64,000 nucleotides of DNA, from contig NC_091346.1 in NCBI RefSeq assembly GCF_038502225.1, positions 10,949,362-11,013,361 of the forward strand, written 5' to 3'. The position numbers and the translations under genes were made by a program. The notes beneath the pieces were generated by a model. It searched no databases and was not told the DNA's origin. It was given only the letters and a program-made list of their open reading frames with translations. Below, piece after piece: positions 41,606-54,597 of the stretch; within the stretch, counting starts at the first letter, position 1; the number at the start of each line of letters is the position of its first letter. This stretch comes from Cherax quadricarinatus (taxonomy: Eukaryota > Arthropoda > Malacostraca > Decapoda > Parastacidae).

Positions 41606-43785
41606 CTAGGTCACTCTCCCTGAACCGTGAGCTCTATCATACCTCTGCTTAAAGCTATGTATGAATCCTGCCTCCACTACATCGCTTCCCAAACTATTCC
41701 ACTTACTGACTACTCTGTGGCTGAAGAAATACTTCATAATATCCCTGTGATTCATCTGTGTCTTCAACTTCCAACTGTGTCCCCTTGTTACTGTGTCCAA
41801 TCTCTGGAACATCCTGTCTTTGTCCACCTTGTCAATTCTCAGTATTTTGTATGTCGTTATCATGTCCCCCTATCTCTCCTGTCCTCCAGTGTCGTCAGGT
41901 TGATTTCCCTTAACCTCTCCTCGTAGGATATACCTCTTAGCTCTGGGACTAGTCTTGTTGCAAACCTTTGCACTTTCTTTACGTGCTTGGCTAAGTGAGG
42001 GTTCCTAACTGGTGCTGCATACTCCAATATGGGCCTAACGTACACGGTGTACAGGGTCCTGAACTATTCCTTATTAAGATGTCGGAATGCTGTTCTGAGG
42101 TTTGCTAGGCGCCCATATGCTGCAGCAGTTATTTGGTTGATGTGCGCCTCAGGAGATGTGCCTGGTGTTATACTCACCCCAAAATCTTTTTCCTTTAGTG
42201 AGGTTTGTAGTTTCTGGCCCCCTAGACTGTACTCCATCTGCGGTCTTCTTTGACCTTCCCCAATCTTCATGACTTTGCACTTGGTGGGATTGAGCTTCAG
42301 GAGCCAATTGCTGGACCAGGTCTGCAGCCTGTCCAGATCCCTTTGAAGTTCTCATCAACTTCACGTCATCTGCAAACAGGGACACCTCGGAGTCTATTCC
42401 TTCCGTCATGTCGTTCACAAATACCAGAAACAGCACTTGTCCGCGGACTGACCCCTGTGGGATCCCGCTGGTCACAGGTGCCCACTCTGACACCTCGCCA
42501 CGTACCATGACTCGCTGCTGTCTTCCTGACAAGTATTCCCTGATCCATTGTAGTGCCTTTCTTATTATCCCTGCTTGGTCCTCCAGTTTTTGCACTAATC
42601 TCTTGAGTGGAACTGTGTCAAACGCCTTCTTGCAGTCCAAGAAAATGCAATCCACCCACCCCTCTCTCTCTTGTCTTACTGCTGTCACCATGTCATAGAA
42701 CTCCAGTAGGTTTGTGACACAGGATTTCCCATCCGTAAAACCATGTTGGCTGCTGTTGATGAGATCATTCCTTTCTAGGTGTTCCACCACTCTTCTGATA
42801 ATCTTCTCCATGACTTTGCATACTATACATGTCAGTGACACTATTCTATAGTTTAGTGCTTCATGTCTGTCTCCTTTTTTAAAGATTGGGACTACATTTG
42901 CTGTCTTCCATGACTCAGGCAATTTTCCTGTTTCGATAGATGTTTTGAATATTGTTATTAGGGGTACACATATCGCCTCAGCTCCCTCTCTCAGGACCCA
43001 TGGAGAGATGTTATCTAGCCCATTGCCTTTGAGGTATCTAGCTCACTCAGAAGCCTCTTCACTTCTTCCTCGGTTGTGTGTACTTGGTGTGCCCCACCTC
43101 TCCGTCTTTCTGGAGCCCCTTCTGTCTCCTCTGTGAACACTTCTTTGAATCTCTTGTTGAGTTCCTCACATACTTCACGGTCATTTCTTATTGTCTCTCC
43201 TCCTTCCTTCCTTAGCCTGATTACCTGGTCCTTGACTGTTCTTTTCCTCCTGATGTGGCTGTATAACAGTTTCGGGTCAGATTTGGCTTTCGCTGCTATG
43301 TCGTTTTCATATTGTTGTTGGGCCTCCTTTCTTATCTGGGCATATTCGTTTCTGGCTCTACGACTGCTCTCCTTATTCTCCTGGGTCCTTTGCCTTCTAC
43401 ATTTCTTCCATTTCCTAGCACACTTGGTTTTTGCCTCCCTGCACCTTTGGGTGAACTATGGGCTCATCCTGGCTTTTTCATTATTCCTGTTACCCTTGGG
43501 TACAAACCTCCCCTCAGCCTCCTTGCAATTGTTGCTACATATTCCAACATCTCATTAACTGGCTTCCCTGCCAGTTCTCTGTCCCACTGAACCCCATTCA
43601 GGAAGTTCCTCATTCCCGTGTAGTCCCATTTCTTGTAGTTTGGCTTCATTTGGCCTGGCCTTCCTGCTTCCCCCTCCACTTGTAGCTCTACTGTGTATTC
43701 GAAGCTTAAAACCACATGATCGCTGGCCTCAAAAGGTCTTTCATATGTGATGTCCTCAATATCTGCACTACTCAAGGTGAATAGT
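41606..43785 (-). pseudogene. LINE-B ORF2: RT domain and C-terminal region, frameshifted
   Basis: After the PLE insertion the minus strand reads ITYERPFEASDHVVLSFEY (closing endonuclease His) and a basic linker. A frameshifted stretch (43,460-42,930) follows, then an open RT segment at 42,922-42,149: PESWKTANVVPIFKKGDR, GFTDGKSCVTNLLEF, LDCKKAFDTVP (motif A), SGIPQGSVRG and SLFADDVKLM (motif C). Near 42,345 about 30 bases present in related copies are missing. The C-terminal part (42,045-41,606) contains MYVRPILEYAAPV and YEERLREINLTTLEDRR. Catalytic aspartates remain but the frames are broken. Confidence 0.82.
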
Positions 43786-43837
43786 AAGTCTAGTCTTGGA
43801 AATATAAACACATATGCAGTATAATGTGATCCTTTAT

Positions 43838-43876
43838 TGACTACGTTTCGCCCACACAGTGGGCTTTTTCAAGTCA
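43838..43876 (-). ncRNA. Hammerhead-like fold, PLE-2b left end (variant core)
   Basis: Same TGAC/GTCA stem I, CTTGAAAAA core, GCCCAC/GTGGGC stem II and GAAACGTA as in PLE-2a. Identity between the two elements indicates they are recent relatives or that the sequence is constrained. Confidence 0.45.
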
Positions 43877-44054
43877 CAAACAGAACTACCTGGGGTGGAA
43901 GGAACGCGAGTATTTATAGTCCGGTTCAGAATGCTGAGGTCAGGTGAAGAATGCTGCATCTGATGATGTACCGAGTGGGGTTATAGAGTCTAAAAACTTG
44001 GGTAGCTTGGAAAGGAGATTGGACAAGTTTGTGAGCAGACCCTCTACAGTGTTC

Positions 44055-45330
44055 TTATGTGGGATAGCGATGAAGAAGTTTCTTGGCAAGTGGTTCAGCT
44101 ATGTTATAGAAGCCACTATTCTGGTTGAAGTTGTCGGATATAGAAATAAGTGATGATTCCAGAATTCTTCGGTATTGAATGTTGTCTTCTGTGGCGATAA
44201 GTCTTGAGTTTCTGTAGTTTATCAAGTGGTTGTGTGAATTACGGTGTTGTACGCAGGCATTCCTTGTGTCGTCAGACCTGCTTGCGTATTGGTGTTCTGA
44301 AATACGTGTTTGGAGGTCCCTTGATGTTTCGCCCACGTATAACTTGTTGCAGTCATTACAAGGGATTATGTATACCCCTGCAGAGGATGGAGGCTTGTCC
44401 TGTCTACTACTCGTGATGTCCTTGATGGTCGTGGTTGTGGAGGTAGATACTTGGAATGAAGTTTTGGCAAAGATGTTGGAAACATGTTTGGCAATGGAGT
44501 TGGTGGGAAGGACTATGTATCTCTTCTCGGCAGTGTCTTCTCTGGGTGTGTTGAAGATGTTTAATGCCCGCCGTCTGCAGTCTCTGATGAAGTGACGAGG
44601 ATAGTGGAGTTTGGAAAATATTTGTTCAATTATAGTGCATTCTTCCTCAAGGAACTCGTTGCTGCAGATTCTGAGTGCACGCAGGAAGAAGCCTATAATT
44701 ACACCACGTTTGGTTTTGGTGTCGTGGTGAGAGTAGAAGTGGAGAAGATCGTTTTGGTTGGTGGGTTTTCGATAGACTTTAAAACGAAGTTCGTGGTCAG
44801 CTTTGCAGAGCAGGACATCAAGGAAAGGAAGAGTGTTGTCGACTTCTTCTTCAAGTGTGAACTGGATTGAAGGCTCGACCTGGTTGAGCTTGTCTTGGAG
44901 AGCTTGAACGTTGAAGCGTTTAGGAGTTATGAGGAGAATGTCGTCAACATAACGGAGCCAGGTGACAGACGAAGGAATAATGGTGGAGAAACGTTCGGCT
45001 TCTAGATGTTCCATGTATAGGTTCGCCAGGACTGCACTGAGTGGCGAACCCATGGGTAGTCCAAAAGTCTGCTGAAAGAGGTGATTTTCGAAAGAGAAAC
45101 ACGTAAAGCCAACACATAGTTCAACAAGGTCGATGAAATCGCTGGCTGGAATGGGAAGATCAAGTGAATCGTCAATTTTCCTGCGCAAGAGATCGATGGC
45201 TTGTGTAGTAGGTACTTTGGTGAATAGGGAAGTCACGTCAAGGCTGGAAAGTTTCTTGTTCCTGATGTTGATGTTGCGAATGCGATTGAGAAGATCACCT
45301 GAGTGTTTGAGATGTGCTGGACTGATAGTG
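44055..45330 (-). pseudogene. PLE-2b reverse transcriptase and GIY-YIG endonuclease (5' truncated)
   Basis: The frame is open from about 45,330 to the stop at 44,055; the ATG at 45,236 lies inside the RT domain and is not a true start. It includes LLNRIRNINIRNKKLSSLDVTSLFTKVP (motif A region), FGLPMGSPLSAVLANLYME, the catalytic YVDDIL at 44,951-44,934, NTLPFLDVLLCK, FKVYRKPTNQ, a connector, and a full GIY-YIG domain (GVYIIPC, YVGETSRD, RILESSLI). It is the best PLE-2 coding copy in the window, but about the first third of a normal PLE ORF is missing at the inversion point. Confidence 0.87.
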
Positions 45331-45595
45331 ATCTTCTCAATCGCATTCGCAACATCAACATCAGGAACAAGAAACTTTCCAGCCTTGACGTGACTTCCCT
45401 ATTCACCAAAGTACCTACTACACAAGCCATCGATCTCTTGCGCAGAAGACAACATTCAATACCGAAGAATTCTGGAATCATCACTTATTTCTATATCCGA
45501 CAACTTCAACCAGAATAGTGGCTTCTATAACATAGCTGAACCACTTGCCAAGAAACTTCTTCATCGCTATCCCACATAAGAACACTGTAGAAGGT
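45331..45595 (+). pseudogene. PLE-2b plus-strand remnant: RT start fused to GIY-YIG end
   Basis: The plus strand repeats LLNRIRNINIRN to TQAIDLLRR, then jumps at about 45,447 to the last 45 residues of the endonuclease region in another frame (RILESSLISISDNF to LHRYPT, ending near 45,580). About 1 kb between these points is deleted. It serves only as the inverted end of the element. Confidence 0.75.
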
Positions 45596-45757
45596 CTGCT
45601 CACAAACTTGTCCAATCTCCTTTCCAAGCTACCCAAGTTTTTAGACTCTATAACCCCACTCGGTACATCATCAGATGCAGCATTCTTCACCTGACCTCAG
45701 CATTCTGAACCGGACTATAAATACTCGCGTTCCTTCCACCCCAGGTAGTTCTGTTTG

Positions 45758-45796
45758 TGACTTGAAAAAGCCCACTGTGTGGGCGAAACGTAGTCA
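45758..45796 (+). ncRNA. Hammerhead-like fold, PLE-2b right end (variant core)
   Basis: Mirror image of the fold at 43,838-43,876 on the other strand, with identical stems and core. Confidence 0.45.
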
Positions 45797-45880
45797 ATAA
45801 AGGATCACATTATACTGCATATGTGTTTATATTTCCATTGTGTCGGTATTTTATACCATTTATTTCCAAGTCTAGTCTTG

Positions 45881-46493
45881 CTGGTTCAACCTCTCCTCTC
45901 TCTCTTGTAGTGTCCCTTACGTGTTGTTACATGAAGTTTTCCAGTACCACCTCCATCATCTTATCCCTCCATGTATCTTGGCCCCCATGTGGCTCCAAGT
46001 TCTCCCAATCGATCTCCTTGTGGTTTAAGTCACCCATGATCAGGAGCTTTGCCCTGCATGCACGAGCTCTTCTGGCCACTGCAGCCAGTGTGTCAACCAT
46101 CGCTCTATTGCTCTCGTCATACTCTTGCCTTGGTCTCCTGCTCTTCTGTGGTGGGTTATACATCACTGCAATTACCACCTTGGGACCTCCAGAGTGAAGC
46201 ATTCCTGCTATGTAATCACTTTCCTCTTCGCTGTCTTCTCTCTCCAGCTCATCAAAATTCCATCGGTTTTTGATCAGCAGTGCCACTCCTCCAACCCCCC
46301 TGTTCCCTCTGTCTTTCCCCAGGATCTGGTATCCCGTTGGAAAGACGGCATCTGTTATCATACCTGTAAGCTTGGTTTCTGTGAGAGCTATGATGTCCGG
46401 TGCTGCCTCTTCAACTTTTTCGTTCCACTCCTCCCACTTATTTGTTATTCCATCAGCGTTTGTGTACCATACCTTCAGTTTCCTTTCAAACAC
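45881..46493 (-). pseudogene. LINE-B ORF2: EEP/APE-type endonuclease
   Basis: From the ATG at 46,493 the frame is open through KVWYTNADGITNKWEEW, PDIIALTETKL (catalytic Glu), GVGGVALLIKNRW, VVIAVMYNPP and LLIMGDLNHKEIDWENL (Asp/Asn block). It reaches a stop at 45,927, close to the PLE insertion; the closing SDH motif is on the far side at about 43,730. The N-terminal two thirds of the domain look undamaged. Confidence 0.85.
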
Positions 46494-46619
46494 TGTGGTT
46501 TGGGGCCTGTGAGGGTGGGAGACCTGGTAGCATACTGTGGGATTCTATAGCTGGGTGTTGGGTGGAAGCTGTGGGTATTGACTGTAGTTTGTGTTGGGAT
46601 GGTGTGATAGGTTGTGGGG

Positions 46620-47283
46620 TTTAGAGGATAGTTGTTTGTGTGCTTGCCTTTGCTGCTCGGTTCTGCTCTGACTGATCTCTGCTGGTTCCATCCTTGTCTT
46701 CTTTCCTAGCTCCTATCGCTTTTTTGTCCTCTCCCTCAGCTGCTGCCATTCTGTTTGTGTTCTGTCTCTGTCTAGGAACACTCTCTTGTACTCTTCCGAG
46801 TATTTCACCAGTGGTTTCTCTTGGAGGATCCTGTTCCGCACTGTGTCTGTCCTGAGAATCAGCTTGATCAGTCATTTTCTCCCCTTCAAGTACCCCCCTA
46901 TTCTCTTAAAATTTACAGTCTCATCCATGTCTTCTTCACCTATTTCCTTGATGATTTTCACAATCTCCTTTCCTCCTGCCATCTTTCAGTGCGTGTCCTT
47001 TCCTCTCTCTCCTGGAGCCCATAGATAAACACTGATTTTGCCCTTTCCTCCTCCCATTGCCTCTCCCTCTGTGACTTTGGATCCTGTCTGTATGTGGTCA
47101 TTTTCTCCCTTGATTTTTCCAATGGCTCTTCATAGCATGGTTGTGCCTCTGTGTTCGACCTATCACCCTCTCTATCTGCACCCAGCTGCTCTTCGCTTTC
47201 ACTTCTTGGCCTTTCTTGGCAGGCTGATATGACCTTAGCATAATTCATATCTCCTTCCTTCCTGTTCGGCCTCTCAGCTTCAT
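46620..47283 (-). pseudogene. LINE-B ORF1, C-terminal part (after the array insertion)
   Basis: On the minus strand the frame continues directly from the other side of the array (EDTA | YEAERPNRKEGDMNY). It includes a charged segment and KSVFIYGLQEREERTR, which resembles the first strand of an RRM-like ORF1 domain. A stop or shift near 46,960 moves to a frame with KEIVKIIKEIGEEDMDE and VFLDRDRTQTE before further stops. It fits the coiled-coil plus RRM type of LINE ORF1. ORF2 starts about 130 bases downstream. Confidence 0.65.
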
Positions 47284-47303
47284 ATGCTGTGTCTTAAACC
47301 ATA

Positions 47304-47381
47304 CCCCCGGCCGGGATTGAACCCGCGGTCATAGAGTCTCAAAACTCCAGCCCATCGCGTTAGCCACTAGACCAGCTAGCC
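47304..47381 (-). ncRNA. tRNA-like head of the 272-bp unit (five copies, minus strand)
   Basis: On the minus strand the sequence starts GGCTAGCTGGTCTAGTGGC and ends GGGTTCAATCCCGG plus CCGGGGG, 78 bases. The A box TGGTCTAGTGG and B box GGTTCAATCC match RNA polymerase III internal promoter consensus. The acceptor ends pair poorly, the D stem does not form and the anticodon stem is only GAGT/ACTC, so this is a SINE-type tRNA derivative and not a working tRNA. Further copies: 47,576-47,653, 47,848-47,925, 48,120-48,197, 48,392-48,469. Confidence 0.75.
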
Positions 47382-48782
47382 ACAATAAGATTCATCCAAC
47401 TAGGTATATTTCTACACCATAGGAAAGTTAGCACAGGCACCTCTGTGACCACAAATGCAAGTTTTTACAGACGAATCTCCAGCTAGCGTGGCCGTGACGA
47501 ACTCTAGCTCAAGTCCCTTCACTGCCGTCAACATGACTTAAGAAATCGTAATGACACGATTGCAAATAAACCATACCCCCGGCCGGGATTGAACCCGCGG
47601 TCATAGAGTCTCAAAACTCCAGCCCATCGCGTTAGCCACTAGACCAGCTAGCCACAATAAGATTCATCCAACTAGGTATATTTCTACACCATAGGAAAGT
47701 TAGCACAGGCACCTCTGTGACCACAAATGCAAGTTTTTACAGACGAATCTCCAGCTAGCGTGGCCGTGACGAACTCTAGCTCAAGTCCCTTCACTGCCGT
47801 CAACATGACTTAAGAAATCGTAATGACACGATTGCAAATAAACCATACCCCCGGCCGGGATTGAACCCGCGGTCATAGAGTCTCAAAACTCCAGCCCATC
47901 GCGTTAGCCACTAGACCAGCTAGCCACAATAAGATTCATCCAACTAGGTATATTTCTACACCATAGGAAAGTTAGCACAGGCACCTCTGTGACCACAAAT
48001 GCAAGTTTTTACAGACGAATCTCCAGCTAGCGTGGCCGTGACGAACTCTAGCTCAAGTCCCTTCACTGCCGTCAACATGACTTAAGAAATCGTAATGACA
48101 CGATTGCAAATAAACCATACCCCCGGCCGGGATTGAACCCGCGGTCATAGAGTCTCAAAACTCCAGCCCATCGCGTTAGCCACTAGACCAGCTAGCCACA
48201 ATAAGATTCATCCAACTAGGTATATTTCTACACCATAGGAAAGTTAGCACAGGCACCTCTGTGACCACAAATGCAAGTTTTTACAGACGAATCTCCAGCT
48301 AGCGTGGCCGTGACGAACTCTAGCTCAAGTCCCTTCACTGCCGTCAACATGACTTAAGAAATCGTAATGACACGATTGCAAATAAACCATACCCCCGGCC
48401 GGGATTGAACCCGCGGTCATAGAGTCTCAAAACTCCAGCCCATCGCGTTAGCCACTAGACCAGCTAGCCACAATAAGATTCATCCAACTAGGTATATTTC
48501 TACACCATAGGAAAGTTAGCACAGGCACCTCTGTGACCACAAATGCAAGTTTTTACAGACGAATCTCCAGCTAGCGTGGCCGTATGGGTATGGTTTATTT
48601 GCAATCGTGTCATTACGATTTCTTAAGTCATGTTGACGGCAGTGAAGGGACTTGAGCTAGAGTTCGTCACGGCCACGCTAGCTGGAGATTCGTCTGTAAA
48701 AACTTGCATTTGTGGTCACAGAGGTGCCTGTGCTAACTTTCCTATGGTGTAGAAATATACCTAGTTGGATGAATCTTATTGT

Positions 48783-48860
48783 GGCTAGCTGGTCTAGTGG
48801 CTAACGCGATGGGCTGGAGTTTTGAGACTCTATGACCGCGGGTTCAATCCCGGCCGGGGG
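48783..48860 (+). ncRNA. tRNA-like head of the 272-bp unit (four copies, plus strand)
   Basis: The same 78-base tRNA-like sequence appears on the plus strand here and at 49,055-49,132, 49,327-49,404 and 49,599-49,676, with A and B boxes unchanged. Transcription by polymerase III from both arms would give complementary RNAs. Confidence 0.75.
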
Positions 48861-49717
48861 TATGGTTTATTTGCAATCGTGTCATTACGATTTCTTAAGT
48901 CATGTTGACGGCAGTGAAGGGACTTGAGCTAGAGTTCGTCACGGCCACGCTAGCTGGAGATTCGTCTGTAAAAACTTGCATTTGTGGTCACAGAGGTGCC
49001 TGTGCTAACTTTCCTATGGTGTAGAAATATACCTAGTTGGATGAATCTTATTGTGGCTAGCTGGTCTAGTGGCTAACGCGATGGGCTGGAGTTTTGAGAC
49101 TCTATGACCGCGGGTTCAATCCCGGCCGGGGGTATGGTTTATTTGCAATCGTGTCATTACGATTTCTTAAGTCATGTTGACGGCAGTGAAGGGACTTGAG
49201 CTAGAGTTCGTCACGGCCACGCTAGCTGGAGATTCGTCTGTAAAAACTTGCATTTGTGGTCACAGAGGTGCCTGTGCTAACTTTCCTATGGTGTAGAAAT
49301 ATACCTAGTTGGATGAATCTTATTGTGGCTAGCTGGTCTAGTGGCTAACGCGATGGGCTGGAGTTTTGAGACTCTATGACCGCGGGTTCAATCCCGGCCG
49401 GGGGTATGGTTTATTTGCAATCGTGTCATTACGATTTCTTAAGTCATGTTGACGGCAGTGAAGGGACTTGAGCTAGAGTTCGTCACGGCCACGCTAGCTG
49501 GAGATTCGTCTGTAAAAACTTGCATTTGTGGTCACAGAGGTGCCTGTGCTAACTTTCCTATGGTGTAGAAATATACCTAGTTGGATGAATCTTATTGTGG
49601 CTAGCTGGTCTAGTGGCTAACGCGATGGGCTGGAGTTTTGAGACTCTATGACCGCGGGTTCAATCCCGGCCGGGGGTATGGTTTATTTGCAATCGTGTCA
49701 TTACGATTTCTTAAGTC

Positions 49718-49946
49718 ATGCTGTGTCTTCTCTGGTCACTGCCCCTGTAACTCGCTTCAGCCTGTTTACCTCCTCTTCTAGGACCCTTATCCTGGCTACT
49801 GCAGTTTCGACTTGTGCCTCCCAATTCTTCGTCTCCTTCTTCAGCCTCTTTTCCAATTTCACAGAAAGCTCTGTCTCCATTTTTCCAGAAAGTTCTAATA
49901 ATTTTCTCTCCCACTCTTGCTCCATCCTTTTCCACTGCTCCTCCAT
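49718..49946 (-). pseudogene. LINE-B ORF1, N-terminal part (coiled coil)
   Basis: From the ATG at 49,946 the minus strand encodes MEEQWKRMEQEWERKLLEL and further heptad-like sequence up to RVLEEEVNRLKRV, a predicted coiled coil of about 60 residues as in many LINE ORF1 proteins. The frame runs into the array insertion after TREDTA and continues at 47,283. Confidence 0.7.
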
Positions 49947-50019
49947 CCACTCCTCCCTACCAGAACCATTCTTATCTTATCCCTGATTCCTGCCACTCCC
50001 CACCATTCTTTTTCTTTTT

Positions 50020-50870
<851 letters not shown>

Positions 50871-50943
50871 GGGTCAGTTCACAGGAAGGTGTGAAATCCT
50901 GTGTATGTGTGTGTGTACTACAGCTTTTACAAGTGCTTGTTCC

Positions 50944-53154
<2,211 letters not shown>

Positions 53155-53830
53155 AAAAGAAAGAAACATTGTAGAAAGCCTACTTGTCCCTGTTAGACAG
53201 GTCCAGCTCTCACTCACTCATGTACCTGTCCAACCTGATTTCAAAGCTATCAGTGTTCTCTTTTCATTGACATCTGGAACTCTGGCTAAATCAGTATTTT
53301 TTTTTAATTCAACTTCATATATTCCAGTTTTCTATTATATATCCTCTTCAAAGAGTGCAAATCCCACCTATGTGAGATTTCCAGCTTATTTATGTCCGTC
53401 CTGTAATGTGGAGACCAGAATAGAGAAACAATTTAATGAAGCCTTAACAAGGATACATAAAGTTGAAGAACACCTAGAATACTTTTATTAATACTGATTT
53501 TTGTTACAAAGTCAAGAATTCTATTAGATTCATTGCAAACACTTATATGCTGTTCTCTTGGCAATAATATTACTGATAACTTGAGCTCTTAAATGTTTTT
53601 CCTCATTCAGTTAAATTAAAATCTACTTTATTTAGTTTACAGGTGACATAGTTGCTTTCTTTTCCCAGGAATAGAATCTTATGTTTGTTTACATTAAACT
53701 TCGTCCCTCTTGCCTTTATGTCATTTCTGATGCTACAGTTAAAATTTTCCCTAACATACATAGTAACTCCGCCCACGTTCCCGTCGACTCCATCAGTGTG
53801 GAATACTCTGGATTGGAAAATTCATCAGTA
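53155..53830 (-). pseudogene. Strongly decayed CR1 ORF2 relic
   Basis: On the minus strand the order matches CR1: end-of-ORF2 sequence near 53,210, the SLVRPHLDYAAQFWSPY equivalent near 53,400-53,440, then LNQVDF-like bases. After a gap, at 53,745-53,815, comes the endonuclease block equivalent to RVNRKGGGVAMYVRDN. Internal RT sequence is deleted. No frame stays open. Confidence 0.6.
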
Positions 53831-54277
53831 TTAGTTGAAGCAAGGCAACCTTGGTAGAGGTTGCAATAAGAAAAGAGGGCAAAGAGTGAAGTGCTAACAA
53901 AGAAATAGTAGTAGTAGCAATAGTGGAGGTAGTCTCAGAGCATGAGAACAGAGTTGCACTGCAGTATAGCTAATGGTTCACGGGGGTAAGACAAAATCCC
54001 CTTGGGAGAGAACCCACCTAGACAGAGAACAGGAAAGTAGAGAAGATAAAGATCAGGTCAAGTCACGAGAGTTCAGAGGTTAAGGGTTTATAACAATGTA
54101 ATGAGTAAGGAAGGTGTGTACAGAGACAAAGTCAGGGCTAAAATTCAAACTAGGAATGTTGTGTATAATGAATACTTCAAAATGGTGTCTGTGAAGGCTA
54201 GAAGAAGGGTAGACAGTCTTGGAGGAGGACCAGTTAAAAGGATGACTGTGATCTCTAACTCGACAGAGAAGAGCTAA
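53831..54277. other. Unassigned DNA
   Basis: Nothing recognised. It is purine-rich on the plus strand around 53,880-54,120. Confidence 0.4.
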
Positions 54278-54316
54278 CACTTCTTTTGTGATATTTATGC
54301 AACATATGGGAATCTT

Positions 54317-54361
54317 TATTAAGGAAACGTTTCGCCACACAGTGGCTTCTTCAGTCCAGTA
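54317..54361 (-). ncRNA. Type I hammerhead ribozyme candidate, complete core
   Basis: On the minus strand: stem I CTGGA/TCCTTAATA with bulge, core CTGAAGA (54,354-54,348), extra A, stem II GCCAC/GTGGC with TGT loop, GAAACGTT. All invariant core bases are present (N7 is A). Confidence 0.68.
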
Positions 54362-54477
54362 CAAAGCAGACAGGGGTAAGGAGAGGAGGAGTATGAGATA
54401 ATCAGTCCCTCAGCCTGAAATCGATGTGTTCAGTCCATCACTCTTGTAGAAAGTAAGCCTTACCGCTCTCTACTTTG

Positions 54478-54523
54478 TATTGGACTGATAAAGCCACTGT
54501 GTGGCGAAACGTTTCCTTAATAA
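54478..54523 (+). ncRNA. Hammerhead copy with G8-to-A change
   Basis: Stem I TATTGGA/TCCTTAATA and stem II are well formed, but the core reads CTGATAA (54,485-54,491). G8 is required for catalysis, so this copy is predicted inactive. Confidence 0.6.
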
Positions 54524-54597
54524 AGATTCCCATATGTTGCAAAAGTGTCTCAATCTTCAACTTGTCGGTTTTCAAACTATTTATCACTTCTTTTGTG

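Larger units (their letters stand above)
43799..45867 (-). mobile_element. Penelope-like element 2b with inverted ends, 13-bp TSD
   Basis: The flanking direct repeat AAGTCTAGTCTTG (43,786-43,798 and 45,868-45,880) marks insertion into the LINE-B ORF2. A long minus-strand PLE part (43,799-45,330) meets a shorter plus-strand part (45,331-45,867) in which the RT start is joined directly to the GIY-YIG end, an internal deletion. The ends are inverted repeats and the right end carries the extra TGTCGGTATTTTATACCATT tail. The architecture is the same as in PLE-2a. Confidence 0.88.
47296..49717. mobile_element. Palindromic array of tRNA-derived 272-bp units with 12-bp TSD
   Basis: Five units on one strand (starts 47,295, 47,567, 47,839, 48,111, 48,383) are followed, at about 48,584-48,588, by four units plus 41 bases on the other strand (starts 48,589, 48,861, 49,133, 49,405, 49,677). 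The period is exactly 272 and the units look identical. Each holds a tRNA-like head of 78 bases and a body of 194 bases. The array interrupts the LINE-B ORF1 and is flanked by ATGCTGTGTCTT at 47,284-47,295 and 49,718-49,729. Removing it with one TSD copy restores the LINE frame. The mechanism that inserts a concatemer in this form is not obvious. Confidence 0.9.
41526..49990 (-). mobile_element. CR1-superclade LINE (family B), interrupted by two later insertions
   Basis: A minus-strand LINE about 4 kb long once the inserts are removed. The order on the minus strand is ORF1 start (49,946), tRNA-derived array insertion, ORF1 rest, EEP endonuclease (46,493-45,881), PLE-2b insertion, RT and C-terminal domain (43,785-41,606), and 3' end near 41,526 with CTCACCTAGTTGAGGTTGCA on the plus strand. 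Both insertions have target-site duplications and the LINE sequence rejoins across each. A decayed relative is at 6.8-8.0 kb. Confidence 0.85.
54291..54584. mobile_element. 294-bp non-autonomous PLE-3 element with inverted hammerheads, 13-bp TSD
   Basis: The element is flanked by CACTTCTTTTGTG at 54,278-54,290 and 54,585-54,597. The left end holds a hammerhead on the minus strand and the right end one on the plus strand, as inverted terminal repeats. Only the right end carries the tail CTTGTCGGTTTTCAAACTATT. It has no ORF. The layout is the same as in the 2-kb PLE-2 elements, so it looks like a minimal PLE derivative moved by PLE machinery. Confidence 0.85.

Noticed and set aside
30988..45330. 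GIY-YIG proteins as host repair or homing endonucleases
   Set aside because: Each is attached to Penelope-type RT sequence and lies within TSD-bounded elements.
47296..49717. Cluster of nine genuine tRNA genes
   Set aside because: A and B boxes are present but acceptor, D and anticodon stems do not form properly and the heads are parts of 272-bp units. A tRNA-derived SINE-like unit explains them better.
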